Positions 23,094 through 37,000 of a stretch of 64,000 nt of DNA are shown here, in pieces (positions within the stretch are counted from its first letter, which is position 1; each line of letters opens with the position of its first letter). The notes beneath the pieces are model-generated. The model did no database searches. It was not told where the DNA came from and saw only the letters and a program-made list of their open reading frames with translations. The DNA lies in the NCBI RefSeq assembly GCF_963675165.1, contig NC_087389.1, forward strand, positions 2,204,001-2,268,000. The letters run 5' to 3'. The translations under genes and the position numbers were made by a program. This DNA is from Halichondria panicea (lineage: Eukaryota > Porifera > Demospongiae > Suberitida > Halichondriidae).

Positions 23094-26000
23094 ATGGACG
23101 TAGTGCCGGCCCTCTCACTGGACGCCATCCCCTATCCCCTGAACGAGCAGTCGCTGATGGACAAGGTGGAGAGCTTGACGGCAGCCATTGCTGAGGCTAA
23201 CGAGGAGAGGGCACAGGCAGCTGAGTATGGGTTGGTGCTGTTGTCAGAGAAACAGGCCCTGAGGAGTCAATACGATGAGCTGAGTGGACTGTACGAAAGC
23301 ACGAAGAGGGAGCTGGAGAACTCAGTCGATGTGAGTCTCTGTTGCACATATAGAGCATTGTATGTAATTTCTTCACATCAGGCAGTTTGTGCTCCATAAG
23401 TTATCTTACTGTAGTACATGATTATATTGAATCATGCATCTTATGTGTGTGCATGCAGGCTATCAAGCAAGTCCAAGCCGACTATGAGAAGAGGCTGAAG
23501 GAGGTGGAGTCACAGAGAGAGCAGCTGCTCGACGAAATGGAGACCAGAGAGACCTCTCTTATAGCAAAGGTGTGAGTGGGTCATCTTTATTGAGTGAATG
23601 TATACCGTACAATGAGTTGAAATTGCATGTGTCAAGGGAATGTCATAAATAATTACGTGTACACACTCATACTTGAAATTGGCAGCCGAGCCATAAACAT
23701 GAACATGCATGCCTGCTGCTCTGTATGAACTGAGAACTGAGACTGTTGTGCATGTTTTAGGTTGACAAGCTGGGGGAGGATATACGGCAACTAGAGAGGA
23801 AGCTGAAGCAGTCTACCTCAGAACAGGAGCACCTTAATGGCCATAACACATTCCTTAATGCTGAACTGGACAGGTGAGCAATGTAAATTAATTATAATTA
23901 TCTCCTGCGTACTACGCTATAATTATTTATCTATACGTGTAGATGCTGTAGAAATTCTAGTTTCTAATACATAATTATACATGTATTTGTAATTACTGTG
24001 TAGACTGTCCCTTATAAACGTGTTCCATTGTTGGCTCGCACCTTGTGTATATTTATGGATACAAGGATAAATTCTTTGTTCTGGCTTGGCCATATTTTAC
24101 TCATGGGTAGTAAATAGCATTGGTTGTTGATTCTGGGATGATCTCATAGTTGTAGTGGTTCTACAGCGGTACTATCGGCAGTAGTAGTTACCATGGGAAC
24201 GGTAGTTGAGTTGGTTGAACAATGAAGCACGAGTGCACCAGTTTGCACTTACTATTAGTACGTAGAAGCAGAAGGAGAAATAACGTATTATTCATTGTCG
24301 CTGCAGGCATAGGAGAGAGTGTGATGTTCTACGAGAGGATAACAGAAGATGGAAGCAAGAACAATTTACAGCTAACAGAGAGACAGATGACATGAAAAAA
24401 TACATTGAAAAGTTGGAAAAGAGAATTCAAAAACTGCTCAAATTTGAAGATGAATGTTCTGTGTTACAAGAAATGAACCAGACGCTGGCTCAAGAGTCTG
24501 AGTCTTTGTCTCATCAGTATGAACTCATTCTAACAGAAAAAGAAGAGCTAGAGAACCAGGCGAAACAGGTAGTGGAGGCACTCAACGAGGAAAGAGAAGC
24601 CAAGTCAATTCTCGAGACCAAACTCCAAGAAGAAGAGATACGTTCTCCGCCCCACCCCAGCTGGGCCATTGAGCGAGAGAGTGCCAGTCCCCCTCTGTTA
24701 TCCAGTAGCAAGAGGAACTCAATTAAGACGACTCCTGATCACACGAGACTCACGTCTCTCTCACCCACCCAGCGTGATGGTAGCTTAGAGCCCAACATGC
24801 AGTCGACACCGTACTCTCCTAAGAGAATGCCTAATTTATTGAGTGAGCTACAAAATTCATTTATGGGAAATGTGGACTCTGCCGAGCTGGAAACATTGCA
24901 GCAAAGGTGCCAGGAAGCTGAAAATACTATTACCTCTCTTCAGAAAGAGAAACTAGTATTGGAAGAGAAGGTTTCATCTTTTTCACTAGAGAAAACTGAA
25001 ACATTTACACGAATTGACAGTGTTAAGGAAGAGTATGCCAAAGCCATTTCCGAGAGGGACACATTGATATCTTCTCTTAAAGAGGATGTGCTCACGAAGG
25101 AGGAAGCCATTGGGCGATTAAGAAATCGACTCAACTCTGCATCAGCTGAGAAATCTTCAAAAGAAATTGAAGTTGAAGGTTTGAAGGACGAACTACAGCA
25201 CATCAAGGAATCATCTGTATGTGAAATGGAGAAAGCACAGAAAGAATACGTTGAAGAGCAGGTGAAAAATGCAGAACTGAGAGGTGAAGTGTCTGTGCTT
25301 GAAGAGCAGCTTGTATTTTTCTCTAACACAATTGAAAAACTCGAGAACATTATTTTCAGCTCACAAACGGAACTGACTTTGATGGCAGACGATCTTCACA
25401 ATCTCCACAAGACAGTGGTCACTCTCGGCTCTGAGAACAAACGTGGAGGGCCATCCCCATCCCCCAATAATCTAGTCGGAAATGACATAGCTCCTAATCT
25501 ATCCAATGAAGATGACAGTCTGAATCCATTCTACTCAATAAAGCTTGTGAAAAGAAAAACATCTGTTCCTGTCCATCACGAAAGCCAATCTTTGTTCGCT
25601 ATTGTCCAGCTTCATCAACAACTCCGTTCAATGAGGCTGCCACTAGAGCATTTTACAAAAACAATGCTCGAAAAATCTCTGGCTCATTCGGCAATCAAAC
25701 GTGTACCTTCAAACCCCACCTCTCCCACACTAGGTGCAGCTGGTGACAAGAAGACTAACCTTGATTTAGAAGCGAGTGTCAACAAATGGAAGGCGAAGCT
25801 TGCTCACAAGATTGAAGAAATCAGCAATCTCCGTGCCATCATGAAGGCTCGATCCACAACCACTGACGTTGCCATCAGCAGTCTGAGAAGCAAGCTAGAG
25901 GGACAGGCTAGAGCCTACCAAACAGAGCTCACCAGACTAAAGCACCAGCTAAAGATGTTGAGGAAAGAGAAAGATGAGCAGCTCAATTTGAGGACCATGT

Positions 26001-26209
26001 ATGCCAAACGTTGCCAAGAGCATGCAAATGAGATCACAAAATTGAAGAGAGACATTGAGAGCATGACTATTCAGTATGAAGATGTGATGATATCGCTCAA
26101 GAAGACCATTCAGCGCAAACTGGAGCTAGCTACTGAGCTGGATGAGTACAGGATGGAGCAAGAGAGACTCCACCTTATTCCCAAACTGTTAGGCTCTTCT
26201 AGAATATAG
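23094..26209 (+). CDS. BICD: Bicaudal-D homologue (dynein/dynactin cargo adaptor)
   Basis: The four exons are 23094-23330, 23459-23569, 23761-23873 and 24307-26209, giving 787 residues (human BICD2 has about 824). The protein is almost all coiled coil. Residues about 35-60 carry the CC1-box region (QAAEYGLVLLSEK), the dynein light-intermediate-chain contact in BICD proteins. The C-terminal block (NLRAIMKARS, RSKLEGQARAYQTEL, LRTMYAKRCQEHANEI, TIQRKLELATELDEY) matches the conserved cargo-binding coiled coil of the family. By family knowledge it links dynein-dynactin to Rab6 vesicles, RNA or nuclear-pore cargo. A serine/proline-rich linker lies near residues 230-300. The large last exon holds about 80 percent of the protein. 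Confidence 0.92.
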
Positions 26210-26543
26210 GATCATACTTTTCAAATTTTAATTTTGGAAATTTTACCCTTTCTAATATTTGTCAGTGGGTGGACTATAATATATTTTTGTAATCAAGTCA
26301 CAATTTTCGATTTCGTTTTGGCCTATCTGAAGTAATTACTATTCAAAGAACAAGTCCAATTCCAGGTATGTACATGTATAGCAACCCCATGAACGTTTTG
26401 CCAAAACAGCTACAGGTTGTAATTGTACATGCATGTACACACCGAGTCAAGATGAATTCGAACACACAATACGATGAAGAGATTAATTGGCATACATAAT
26501 TATATATACAACATTGCTATAAGGTACGGTGACACTACATAAG
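26210..26543. other. Convergent 3' flanks of Bicaudal-D and NDUFB11-like gene
   Basis: This AT-rich stretch lies between two stop codons facing each other. No gene or clear repeat is seen. Confidence 0.5.
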
Positions 26544-27397
26544 CTATGAGTCCGTCTCTGAGTTTTCACTAGACAGCCTCTCGATTGCTTTGGTTCTTGC
26601 CCAACCACTAACACTGCAGACAACAATTATAAAGGTATGAAAGTCATGGGATAGGATTTGAGTATAGAGCAAAAGTGCACGAACGCTATAAAAAGGCTGT
26701 CCTTAGACTGTCAAGAGCAAGCAGCCATATGGTCTGTTGGGTTACTTGATACGGACCATACTGTAATACCTCGATTTAAAGCGACACTTTTAAAAAAATT
26801 ACGAAGCCAGAGGTAGCTTCTTTTGGAGGTTTAAAGATTATGCTGCTGGGTGTCACATATATAGAGGCTCGCAGTTAGTCTACTATCTCAATTTTCAGGC
26901 TGCTTAGAATTCTCTAATGGCCAGGAATCAAGGCTAGGTGTGGCTACATTTGACCTCCATTTAGGGAGCGACAACGCAGCTATCACTCTTTTTAAAGCCT
27001 AAGCTCGAGGGTGTTGCATTTTGGAGGGTCACTTTTTAAACTCAAGGAAATTGGTGTGTACATGTATGTATCCTTACGATGTGTCTGGCTTGAATGCCAC
27101 AATTCCAATGACCAAAAGAAGGTTCAGTGTCATGCCATACACCCAGACATTCTCCCATGACTCCTTCTGCCTTTTCTCGCCAGGTAACAAGGGCTGTATG
27201 GACCGTGTATATAATAGCGTAGTGGTTAATTTTAGTGTGCATTAATTGAAATCACAACAAACACTGACTTTCTCATTGAAGAGAAATCCATTTGGTGGCT
27301 CTGGTCCCTCTAAATTCTCAGCAGATGAGTTTTCTGATCTAGATATCCGAGGAACCCGCCATAATCTTGGACGAACTGAGCTCAGCAGTCTATTCAT
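26544..27397 (-). CDS. NDUFB11: NDUFB11-like subunit of mitochondrial complex I (ESSS)
   Basis: The three exons are 27269-27397, 27078-27193 and 26544-26613, giving 104 residues plus stop with consistent phase. The N-terminus (MNRLLSSVRPRLWRVPRIS) is basic and lacks acidic residues, as a mitochondrial presequence would. One transmembrane helix (about residues 60-78) is preceded by ESWENVWVYG and followed by a PD motif, then SGWARTKAIERL. This mirrors the W, G, PD and W-R-A-R pattern of NDUFB11. The small size and weak overall similarity leave some doubt. It is divergent with the FSIP1-like gene, with 84 bp between start codons. Confidence 0.75.
26764..27052. repeat. Degenerate CCTCGATTTAAAGCGACAC element
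   Basis: The left end (TACCTCGATTTAAAGCGACA) matches the clear element at 40368-40534. The right end is degraded (AGGGTCACTTTTTAAACTC). It lies in intron 2 of the NDUFB11-like gene. Confidence 0.5.
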
Positions 27398-27481
27398 CTT
27401 GGAGGCAGTCTACTTAAGTTTTGTTCATGTCCGTGTACATCCGTAAACCAACTACAGTAAAAGTGGGAGGGGCTGGTGCAA
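27398..27481. promoter_or_regulatory. Putative bidirectional promoter, NDUFB11-like / FSIP1-like
   Basis: Only 84 bp separate the two divergent start codons. Both 5' UTRs and core promoter elements must lie here or overlap the first exons. I see no TATA box at a convincing distance. Confidence 0.6.
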
Positions 27482-30400
27482 ATGTGCAGACGTCAGCAGT
27501 TTAAAAAGAAGGAAGAAGCCGATGTACGTACGTATGTACTAGGTACTCGTCAGGAATATGTCCTATTCAAATGTAATGGAAGTGATTACGAAGGGAAGGT
27601 GAGAGTAAGAGAGTTCTAGTGGTAGGACCTGGGTATAATCTTATGTACACAGTGTACAATGCTATCTGGTCTCCATGGAGACTGAAATACATGTTAGTGA
27701 TGGTAATAATTATAATATTGTTATAGGTACGTGGATGAAGCATCTGACACTGCTGTCGAACCAGTTTTAGGTCGATCATCCACCTCTCAAAGTGTAAGCT
27801 CGTACAGTTCCGTGTATAGTTCCCTAGAATGACACACCAACCACTCTATACCAAACTAGTTTACCGTAATTTACTAGAATGTTTTGCGAGCATTAAACAT
27901 TTGCGAACTTTGCGAGGGTTGATCAATTCGCAATAATAAAGTAAAAATACACACAATCCTTGTCAGAACGTAATAGTTAAATCGCAAAGGATCAACTTTT
28001 CTGCTCATTACTTAGCAAAGGTTTTTCACCCGCAAAATATACTAGTAATACGGTATATAACTTCATAGTCGGGCGGAAATAATAACTTCATAGATCTAAG
28101 CAGGCAGACATTACTATTGCCCCCCAATTGTCACACTGTAGACACGAACAGAGAGTCAGCTGTCTCTGGAATACCTCCCTCCAGAAGGTGCGTCCACCAT
28201 TCCTGCAACTGATAATTATGTCATGCATTTTACTTCATCCACTGTTATTTATAGTTACCTGCATTAGTAGTCTAGTCTTGGACTCATTCTTTGGTAGCAT
28301 GGTCGTCCAGTAATGATATACTGTGTAAACTCAGTGTAATTCATACAGCTCCCTACTATGGAAGTGCCAGTGCTGGCCTACAAGGCCAGGACCCCCAAGA
28401 CTTAGATCAAGAGGTTCAAGCCGAGGCCACCACTCAACTGTACCAGAGGATTCAAGCTCTGAGTGATCAAATCCACACTGAGTTAGACACCATGATTGAT
28501 ATCGAGTCAGTCAGCTCCCACCAGCCTACACCACTCCCTCCAGAGGAACATTCAATGAGAACATCCCTGGATACCTCTAGAGACTCAGACCTGTTTCTAT
28601 TAGAGCAAATTCACTCTAACATCAATAGTGATAAGTGCAAAGATATCGTTCTTGTGCCTGACAAAGAAGAGGATGTGCTATCTCCTAGAGACTGTGACAG
28701 CACATTGACTGCAAGCTCAGCAACTGTTGAGCCTTTGTTTAATAGCATGGATCCCAAGTTGAAGAAAGCCATTGAGAAGATGAGGAAATTGGATGAGAAG
28801 CTTGCTGATTTGGACAAGGTGACAACACTAACTTTATTTTACATGCCATGTGTACTCTCTACCTGCAATGGGAGGGTAACATGTTCATTGTTGGCAAGCC
28901 TCAACCTGCTTGCGGGATACATAATTTATTACAGAGGAATCTTCCCTTTGTACTTTGGGGCCAAAATAATTTATAAGGTGTCCTTTATTCAGACATTTTT
29001 GTATGTAAACAGTGCACCTTGTGCTATATCTTCCCCATTTCACTGACCATTAATGTCTATTCACTGGTTCTACAGAAAGAAAGGGATGTCAAAAAACAAC
29101 GAAAACTACTAGAACAGCAAATAGACTCAAACATTAGTCTTCAAACCAGTTCAACACACTCATTGGACCGACAAAGTGAGCTGTACATATATCAATCAAT
29201 TCAACAGTTGCCATTATATTTTTGTTTACAGAGTACCCACCAGTGTTTACAACACAGCTGAACGACAATGCCAGTTCAGGTACAAATCTCAGTGTATGAT
29301 TGCATGTACTCATTTTTTGTCTGTTTCGTAGCTGGAGATAGTACCAGCTGCACTGTAAAATCCCATGGTTCAGCTAAGAGGAATCATATCCACTCAGAAA
29401 CAGAGAAAACTGCTGACCTTAAAACTAAACCCAATACACAGACCGAGATTAGTGGCACTAACTTCATCCAAAGAAACATTGAGGTATGAACATGCATCAA
29501 TGTATGTGTTGCTACATTATTTTAGATGCTATTTATTATTCTAGTTGGCTAGTGATGCTGGAGCTCTGGTGGCCATGACTGAGGCTGAGAAACAAAGGCT
29601 AGATGAGCTACTTAGTGGAGAAAACAAGGCAGAGGTTTGAATATGCGTATAAATTTGCAATGATGATTAACTTGCCTACAGGAAATAGATCCTAACGAAA
29701 ACGAGTTGATTTTATGTGTGAGAGACATTCGTGAAGGATTTGCACTCAAACAAGAAGACCTGGATAGGATGAAAACTATTGACAAGTACATGTACCGTTT
29801 GATTTGGGCGACACTCCCAGTATGAATATACTGTACCGTAATGAGTGCTTTCAATTGCGTGGAAAGAATTGAATTGCTCAATTGAACCTGTAGTCATCCA
29901 CGTACAGTACCAATACATTAACCCCCTATGTTTTGTACAATACACACACAGACATGTTGCTTTCATATAATTTTGTTCTCACACAGCCAGCTGCAGGCCA
30001 TTCTGCCACCTAGTGCTTGGGAGTCTCTCTCCTGCTCATCGCGCACTGGCTCACACAATCCACAAGAGCTGGGCAGTGAGAGTGGGCACATCAGCACCAT
30101 AGGTTGTGACAGCAGTACAGAAGATGAGGAGGGAGAACCTGAAGTGGACAAGGGGACACATATAGGAATAGGAATAGGTAAAATCTAGGCTACGTCTAAG
30201 TATGTATAAAAAAATACCACTATAAGCGAGATGTTCATGGCATCACTAATCCATGCAGTGCCTGGAGAGGAAGTGCTCCACCAGTTTCAGATGTCTCGCA
30301 GTGAGAGTGAGCGACTGAGAAGCATTGATGACAGACTCAGAGCTATACACGCTGAGAACCAACTGATACTAGTAAGTCCCGTTTATTACTTACTCCTCAT

Positions 30401-30735
30401 CGACATCGAGTTATATAATTAAAATATTTGTCTGTTAGGGGTTGTCAGCTAGTCATGTCTAGATTATTTTTCGTAATGAGTGTAAATTTTGGTACTCGAC
30501 ACATTTGTGCTGTGTTACGTACTACAAGGCTGTACATACCCAACTGCATTTCGCTAGACAAAATGAGCCATGCATAATATTATTATCTAAGCTAGCTCCC
30601 TCTATGTCCCTCATGCAGCCATTGCCTACATCAGATCTCCAGGCTCTTTTGGACGAGTGTCGCTCTGGTGAACAACTTGGTACTCACAAAGAGTTTCCAC
30701 CTCGGGACGAGAACACAAACAAACTCTTAGACTAA
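27482..30735 (+). CDS. FSIP1: Fibrous sheath-interacting protein 1-like (FSIP1)
   Basis: Twelve exons with consistent phase give 515 residues (human FSIP1 has about 580). They are 27482-27531, 27727-27793, 28142-28187, 28349-28818, 29076-29175, 29232-29279, 29332-29483, 29545-29634, 29682-29785, 29987-30177, 30259-30371 and 30619-30735. The best family evidence is a charged coiled coil, DPKLKKAIEKMRKLDEKLAD continuing into KERDVKKQRKLLEQQ, followed by NFIQRNIELASDAG and MTEAEKQRLDELL, which resemble FSIP1. In vertebrates FSIP1 is linked to sperm flagella and cilia, so a flagellar role is possible here. Exon 1 is short and its donor (GTATGT at 27532) was chosen by phase. A MITE sits in intron 2. 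Confidence 0.7.
27862..28055. mobile_element. Foldback MITE, TACCGTA-TTTACTAGAAT family (copy 2)
   Basis: Same family as 811-1030, with matching arms and interior (GAGGGTTGATCAATTCGCAA). It lies in intron 2 of the FSIP1-like gene. Confidence 0.85.
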
Positions 30736-31002
30736 CAGAATTATTTTCATGTTGTCTCTTAACTGTCACCATCATTTATAATTTCTTATTGTATACCGTA
30801 CATTGTCATTATTGTATACTGTAAAATTATAATTATGTTTGTCGTAAGAATTGTGTGTACAAAACGGGAGTAATAATAATATAAATATATATAATAATTA
30901 TACTTGCAGAAAAATAACCACTTTGTCACAATACAACATAATTATTATACTGTTTGTTATAACATACATGCACCTAATAATATGTCATATGCATGCATGG
31001 GA
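30736..31002. other. Convergent 3' flanks of FSIP1-like gene and APPL
   Basis: This 267-bp AT-rich stretch lies between two stop codons facing each other. No gene is seen. Confidence 0.5.
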
Positions 31003-34000
31003 TCAGCTTTTTCTAGAGGAGTGAGTCACAAATGACCCACCAAAAGAAGTGGGTACTCCACCCAAGTCATCTTCATCTGGTAATGGTGGCAACCAGTTGT
31101 CGTCATCTCCAAAATTGTCACCTCCTAGATTATTGCCAGCTGTAGAATCGAAGGGAGGATATCCATTACCATTCACGCTTGAGCTGGTCGAAAAGTATGC
31201 TGTACTTGTAGACATAGCAGGTGTAGTTTGATCAGCGTGGTAGTAACCACTTGAAGTGGTTTGGGCTGCAGAGTAGCTAGTTTGAAAGTTTGAGCCATCA
31301 CTGTAAGGCTCGTCTGCTAGATCACTGAGCAGGTCCACAGGTTCCCCTAAGTCATAATCCTCATCTTGATTATTCGTAGTGTCCAGGACCTGAGATGAAG
31401 TGGAGATTGGAGGATAGCTTGCAGTGGAGAAAGATGATGTCCCCATCGAGGTTGAAGTAGAGTAAGTAGAGGAGGTCAAGGTTGAATAACTAGACGGCTG
31501 TGCAGCTGGTTTTGTCGTACCCAAAGAGCTAGATTGTGAAGGGGTAGTTCCTTGAGAGGTATAGTAGCCACTGGTGGAGCTTGGATTGAGCGATTGTTGC
31601 TTGGACTGAAAAAAGTCAGTAGACATTGTGGAATTGGAGTCATTGAAAGTGTCTTGGAATAAATCAAAGTCTTCAGCGAGGTCTTGGGGCTCCCCCACAG
31701 AGCTAATCCCACCATCAGCCTTGAAATAGCCAGAGTCAGCTGTCGTGCTTGGCTGCCCACCGACGCTAGACCATACCGACTCGTTATCAATTGACTCACT
31801 CACAGCTGCGTTTGAGAAGTAACCTGCGCCTTTGGTTGTGTCTGGAATGCTTGAGGGTGTCACAGTGAAGCTGGAGTCACTGATGTAGCTGGAGTCTGTT
31901 GTGTGAGTACCAATCGAAGGGGGTGGTGAGTCTAGAGGTGGAAGGTCATCCAGGTCCGGAGAATACCGATCAGAATCTTGCGTGGTGAAGTTATCTGTGA
32001 ACTTGTTTTCAGGAGGTGGTTTTCCTGTATGAAAGACGTTAAAAAAACAGTAATGCGGCTTGTAGGTACCTATTCTGTGTATGTTATTTTAATCTATATC
32101 CATGATCTCTGCCTATTCATGTAAATGTACATGTAGGTGCAGTCATGTACATACATGTACATAATTAATGTGCATAAGCGGACATAAACATGAATCCCTT
32201 CCAACCTTGGCTGGTGACGTTGTCTTTAGAGAAGAGGTCACCAGAATTGGAACTTGATGAGGGTGGTTGAGGGGGTAACGTTTGTTGTCGAGATGATCTA
32301 TTGGTCAGGTTGGGGGCAGACGAAGTATTTTGCATAGCGGTAGAAGCAGTAGACCGAGATGCCTATAGAGAAATACACATTACGATATTGGAAAATCGAA
32401 GACTATTATCGTTAATCCCGGCTCTCTAAAGTACGGTCACCTCGATATACAGGTTGTTTCATTTGGCATGGATTGCTAGCTTGATCTTTACTGCACAAAA
32501 CCTGCCTTGAAATGCGACCAACTCTATTCCGTCAGTTCTGGCTGCCCCAAATTAAGTTTTTAATGTACGGCTGGATATGATGTTTTGGGTGTGGTTTGGC
32601 AGATAAAATTGGATTACACATCCAAGAGCATAATGGTTCATTATCCTCGAGACAAAACTGCAAGATCATTCAGTCATTAGATTTGAGGTAGGTTTGCTTT
32701 TATTTGAAATGCAGCCACCTCGCTATTCTGGCCAAACTACCACTTTCCCACGGGTGACCAGATTAACGAAAGTCTACTGTATCAAGGGCTTATAAATCTT
32801 TATCTTTATCTTTTCTTTACAAGCCCTTGCTTATATGGAAGAAACACTGTTCGGCTACTGACTACCAGATCTTGTGTATCTATAGCAACATGCGTCTAAC
32901 TTTACTGTGTATTGTACCACTCACATTAGCAGCTACAACTTGGTCATTATCAAAGGTTACATATCCCGAGGCGTTATAGGTTGGTTTGAAGATAGGAGGA
33001 GGTGGTCTCCTTGGCACCATCGGGGCCTGGCCAGAGTAGCCCTGAGAGAAAAAGTAACAGTGGAAAACTTGAAGACTCAACATGCAAACTTTGGTCAATA
33101 CAAATGCACACAGGAGCATATACATGTAGGCAGACTCGGATTTTTTGACAGAAACAATGACACACCATGGAGGGTTGAGATGAGGGTTGAGATGAGCCAT
33201 GAGGTGACTGCTTGGGAGGCAGAGACATATGACTGTTCAGCGCAGCACGGACAGCATCGTCTACCACCTTGCAAATCTGTGGAGAACAGTAGAGAACTTC
33301 ACAGCCATGCTCTACACTTACAACTGTACATGGCAGCAAGCTGGAGTACGAACCCTAGCTGTAACCCAACAACTACATGTACATTCTTTATCTACGTACA
33401 TGTATCAGTATGTATCTATGGCCAGATAACACACCAGCTGTTCACATACCTGACTGCTCTCAAACTCACTCTCCAGCACATGGCAGATGTACCTGGTCTT
33501 GTCAGCGTCTGCATTGGACTGGTTCACTACTCCCAGGAGTCTGTACACACCAGAGTGGAATATGGAGTGATGAATAGTTGGCACAACTCACTTTAGATTG
33601 TCTGGGTGTGTCGAGCATCGCACAACTCCTTTTAGTTGTATCTGTCAAGAAAAGAGTGTACATAGCATGTGACCAGTGGGAGACACATGTAGTACGCAGT
33701 GCTCTAACTATGCAGGAAAACGTAACCTAGTCTAGATCCTGTATAGAACTGCCCCAGTAATTAAGAACCTTCACTAATAATGCCATAACTGATTTAGTTA
33801 CCTCAATAGGGAAAGAAATGCACTGTAAAGCTGGGGTAGCAGAGTATCGTAGTAAAGTCAGTCTTCACCTACATGTACATGTAACTAAGAATGTTTACCT
33901 GACCAATTGCTTTCTTTGCTTCCACGTCCATAAACACAATGGATTTCGTAGCCACAGTCATTTCGATATCAATGGCTGACTTCACATTCTGTACCGAGCG

Positions 34001-37000
34001 AGCAGCCATCACTTTGCGAATGGTGTCAGTGATAACAGTTGGAGCTGTGTGTGTGGGAACAGCACATGCAGTCATATCGAGGGCCGTTGTTAATTGAAAC
34101 TAATTACCCTTCCCATCCTTAATCTCGGTGTGGCCAAGGTACTTGACGGAGAACTTCCCTGAAGACACAACAGCAGGTGTGGACTGAGAGGGAGGCACAC
34201 TGACAGCTGCAAGGGAAATAATAAAGAGCTAGTACATGTATTATTAGCATATAAATTAGGCATAGGCCCCATCATCTACAATTAATTTGGTGAAAGTATG
34301 CAGGCACTTGCCTACAATGACAAACAGTGGAAATAAAAATGGCCTATTATTACAAGCACTCCTTAGAGCTGACCTAGCACTTTCTCTGGCTGCAGTGGTG
34401 TGGGCAGCTGGCCAAGTGAGGAGGGTGAGGGAGAGAGGGGATACGGTCCAGAGGTCGGGTCTTGTTTCTTTGGTTTAAATACTCGAGGTAGGACGGGAGA
34501 ACGAGTGGGAGATTTGACGGGTTTGATGAGGGGGAGATTGGGAGCAGAGGAAGTGTTACTGCGGGTGGGTCTGGTAGTATTGGCTCTATCTCGTATCTTT
34601 GGAGGGCGGATCTCCTTGTTCACCCACGAACGAATCTCTTCTCTCTTCTGTCTGCAATAGAGTGAGTGAAAATTTCTCTGCATACATGTATTATTACACA
34701 TCCACAGACTGGCACACATATTTTGTCAATCATACATGTCTTAATTAAAAAACATAATCAACCACTGAGATATTTTTCATTGTCCAGACACACACTTCGT
34801 GTGATAGCTAGACGACTGCTTACTTGATGAACTCTGCATCGCCGGCTGAGTTAGGCTGGTGGGAGCTCCTCTCTTGTCTATTGTTGTTGATCGTTGCTAT
34901 CCACTGGTGAGAGAGAGATTGGTACGTGTACACAAAATATCAATACCACAGTAAAAGTAGAATCTAGTGGTTTGCTTATAGTCATTAACACCAGTTGCAC
35001 AACAAAGCCAACTACACACTGATACTCACCTCATCTTTCTCCACTTCATTCTCAGCCATTAGGTAAAACGGTCTGGGGAAGGAAAGGAGGTGACAACAGT
35101 AAAAACTAGCACTGAAGTGCTAACCCTCGGCTGTTCACATAAATAATGAATATCAATATAGCAGCCAAAAGAGTGATACACGATAAACGCTGGCTAAGCA
35201 GCAAGTAACAGGAGCTAGAGGTATGTAGAACTGAGTTTAGTAGTGTATGAAGCGCATGCATTGTGGACTAGGATCACAGCAAAGTTAGCAAAGTCAGCAA
35301 AGAAGCCCGCAAAGAGTCTTAAATATGGCTCCTAGTGTCTGGGGCTAGGATAAGCAACGAAGCAAAATGGCGAGTGGAATATGGAGTGATGGTGTGATGA
35401 ATAGTTTCTACTTTAGTGACCCAGTTCCTGGTACAGAATCACTTCAGCTGTAAGCACGTACCTCGAATAAAAGCCACGTGTAGCCAGCTAACCGTGCAGC
35501 CAACATGCAAGTTCAAGCTTTTTAGTTTTTATTCGACAACGAAGCTTTAAGATCAAAATCTGCCATTATTACAACTAATAACTTAAGCGGACAGTAGTGA
35601 ACATGAGGTCAAGTAGTCAACCGGGAGTACATTGTATTTTAGTACTTAGGACTGCCTATATCATCAAGTTTGTAGGCTTTACATCACCAACTCTAGTTTT
35701 AAAACTACAAGGAAGCTACGTGTAGACACACCTCTGTTATAATTAGCTTATAACAGTGCTACCTACATGAGAGCAAAAATAACGAATATGGGGTACCTAC
35801 AAAGCACAATACTTTCACTGACCTCTTATGAGAAGAGTGAGTGACTTGAAGGACGTATCGACGGTCATCCATCTCCCCCGGAGAGGCATCTGCTCCTTTC
35901 AATGTAAACAGAGGCTCTGCATTCTGTGAGACACAGGTATTGACATTACATCCATCTTTAATTAAGCAAGCACAAATTATTTGGAATCATATCAAACCTC
36001 TCGTTTTTATTAAGCCATTAACATTTTGTTAGAGGATAATCACAGATCTATCAAATCCAGTCTAAACTAATTTGCGAACCCTCTGAGGGAAGTGGGAGAA
36101 CAGTTGACCCTTCTTGGTGAAGAAGTAGCCTCTGTCCCACTGAGACCCGAACCCAGTCTTCTGCCTACAGTAAATGAAGAGTGAGGTGTGAGGGGATGGG
36201 TGGGAAATACAGCCACTAGATACACGCGTCACATAATTATCTGATCAACGTCATACGAACCAAGTAAAATCGATACTTGCATGTCTACTGTTACAGCAGT
36301 AACAGAGGAATTCCATGTAGACAGCAGCTAAACACAATAAGCTCTCTACATACATATCTATAATCTTTCAGTGTACACTCACCCTCGGAGGAAGAGGTAG
36401 CCGTTCTTTGATGAGATTATGGTCTTGGGAGGGTGATAGTCAACGAAGGGGTCGTTTGGATCAGGGTCGGGTAGACACAAACCGGGGAAGGAGAGCTCAA
36501 TCTCCTCCCTCTCTTCAGCCATGGCCGCCATGTCCGACTGATATTGGTTGTGGAACCTAAAGTGGGTGGGGGTGGAGGTTTTTATGACTAGGAAATTTCG
36601 AAAAAGGTCAATAGAACACACTTTCGGAAACTTTTAACAACAATACTGCAATACTGATAATTGACTCATTACACAAAGACCTTATTCAATCGATAGTGTG
36701 GACATTTGGGGCTAAGTATTGCCTGAGTAGGTAAAGCTTCCTACAAAACCCCTCATAACATGGATGATGTTTTGTAGAGAAGAGAGCACAGCTAGTACAC
36801 AATAATGCATGGCGTACTCACTTCTGGGCCTCAGTGTTGAGTTCATTTAAAACCTTTCCTAGCTCTTTGTTCAACACTTCATGACCAGCCTTGAAATAAG
36901 ACATCTATGAGGATAGTAAAAGCAAATTGAAAAACAGAACACGGCTGCAGTAATTTAACTGGAGTACTTAAAATACTACATATATAGTACCGTATAGCGT

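Noticed and set aside
24940-25350. 136-codon serine-rich frame on the minus strand
   Set aside because: It is the antisense shadow of the charged coiled-coil coding exon of Bicaudal-D.
33869-34075. Other minus-strand frames overlapping APPL as separate small genes
   Set aside because: They join in phase with neighbouring APPL exons and encode PTB-domain sequence, so they are parts of one gene.
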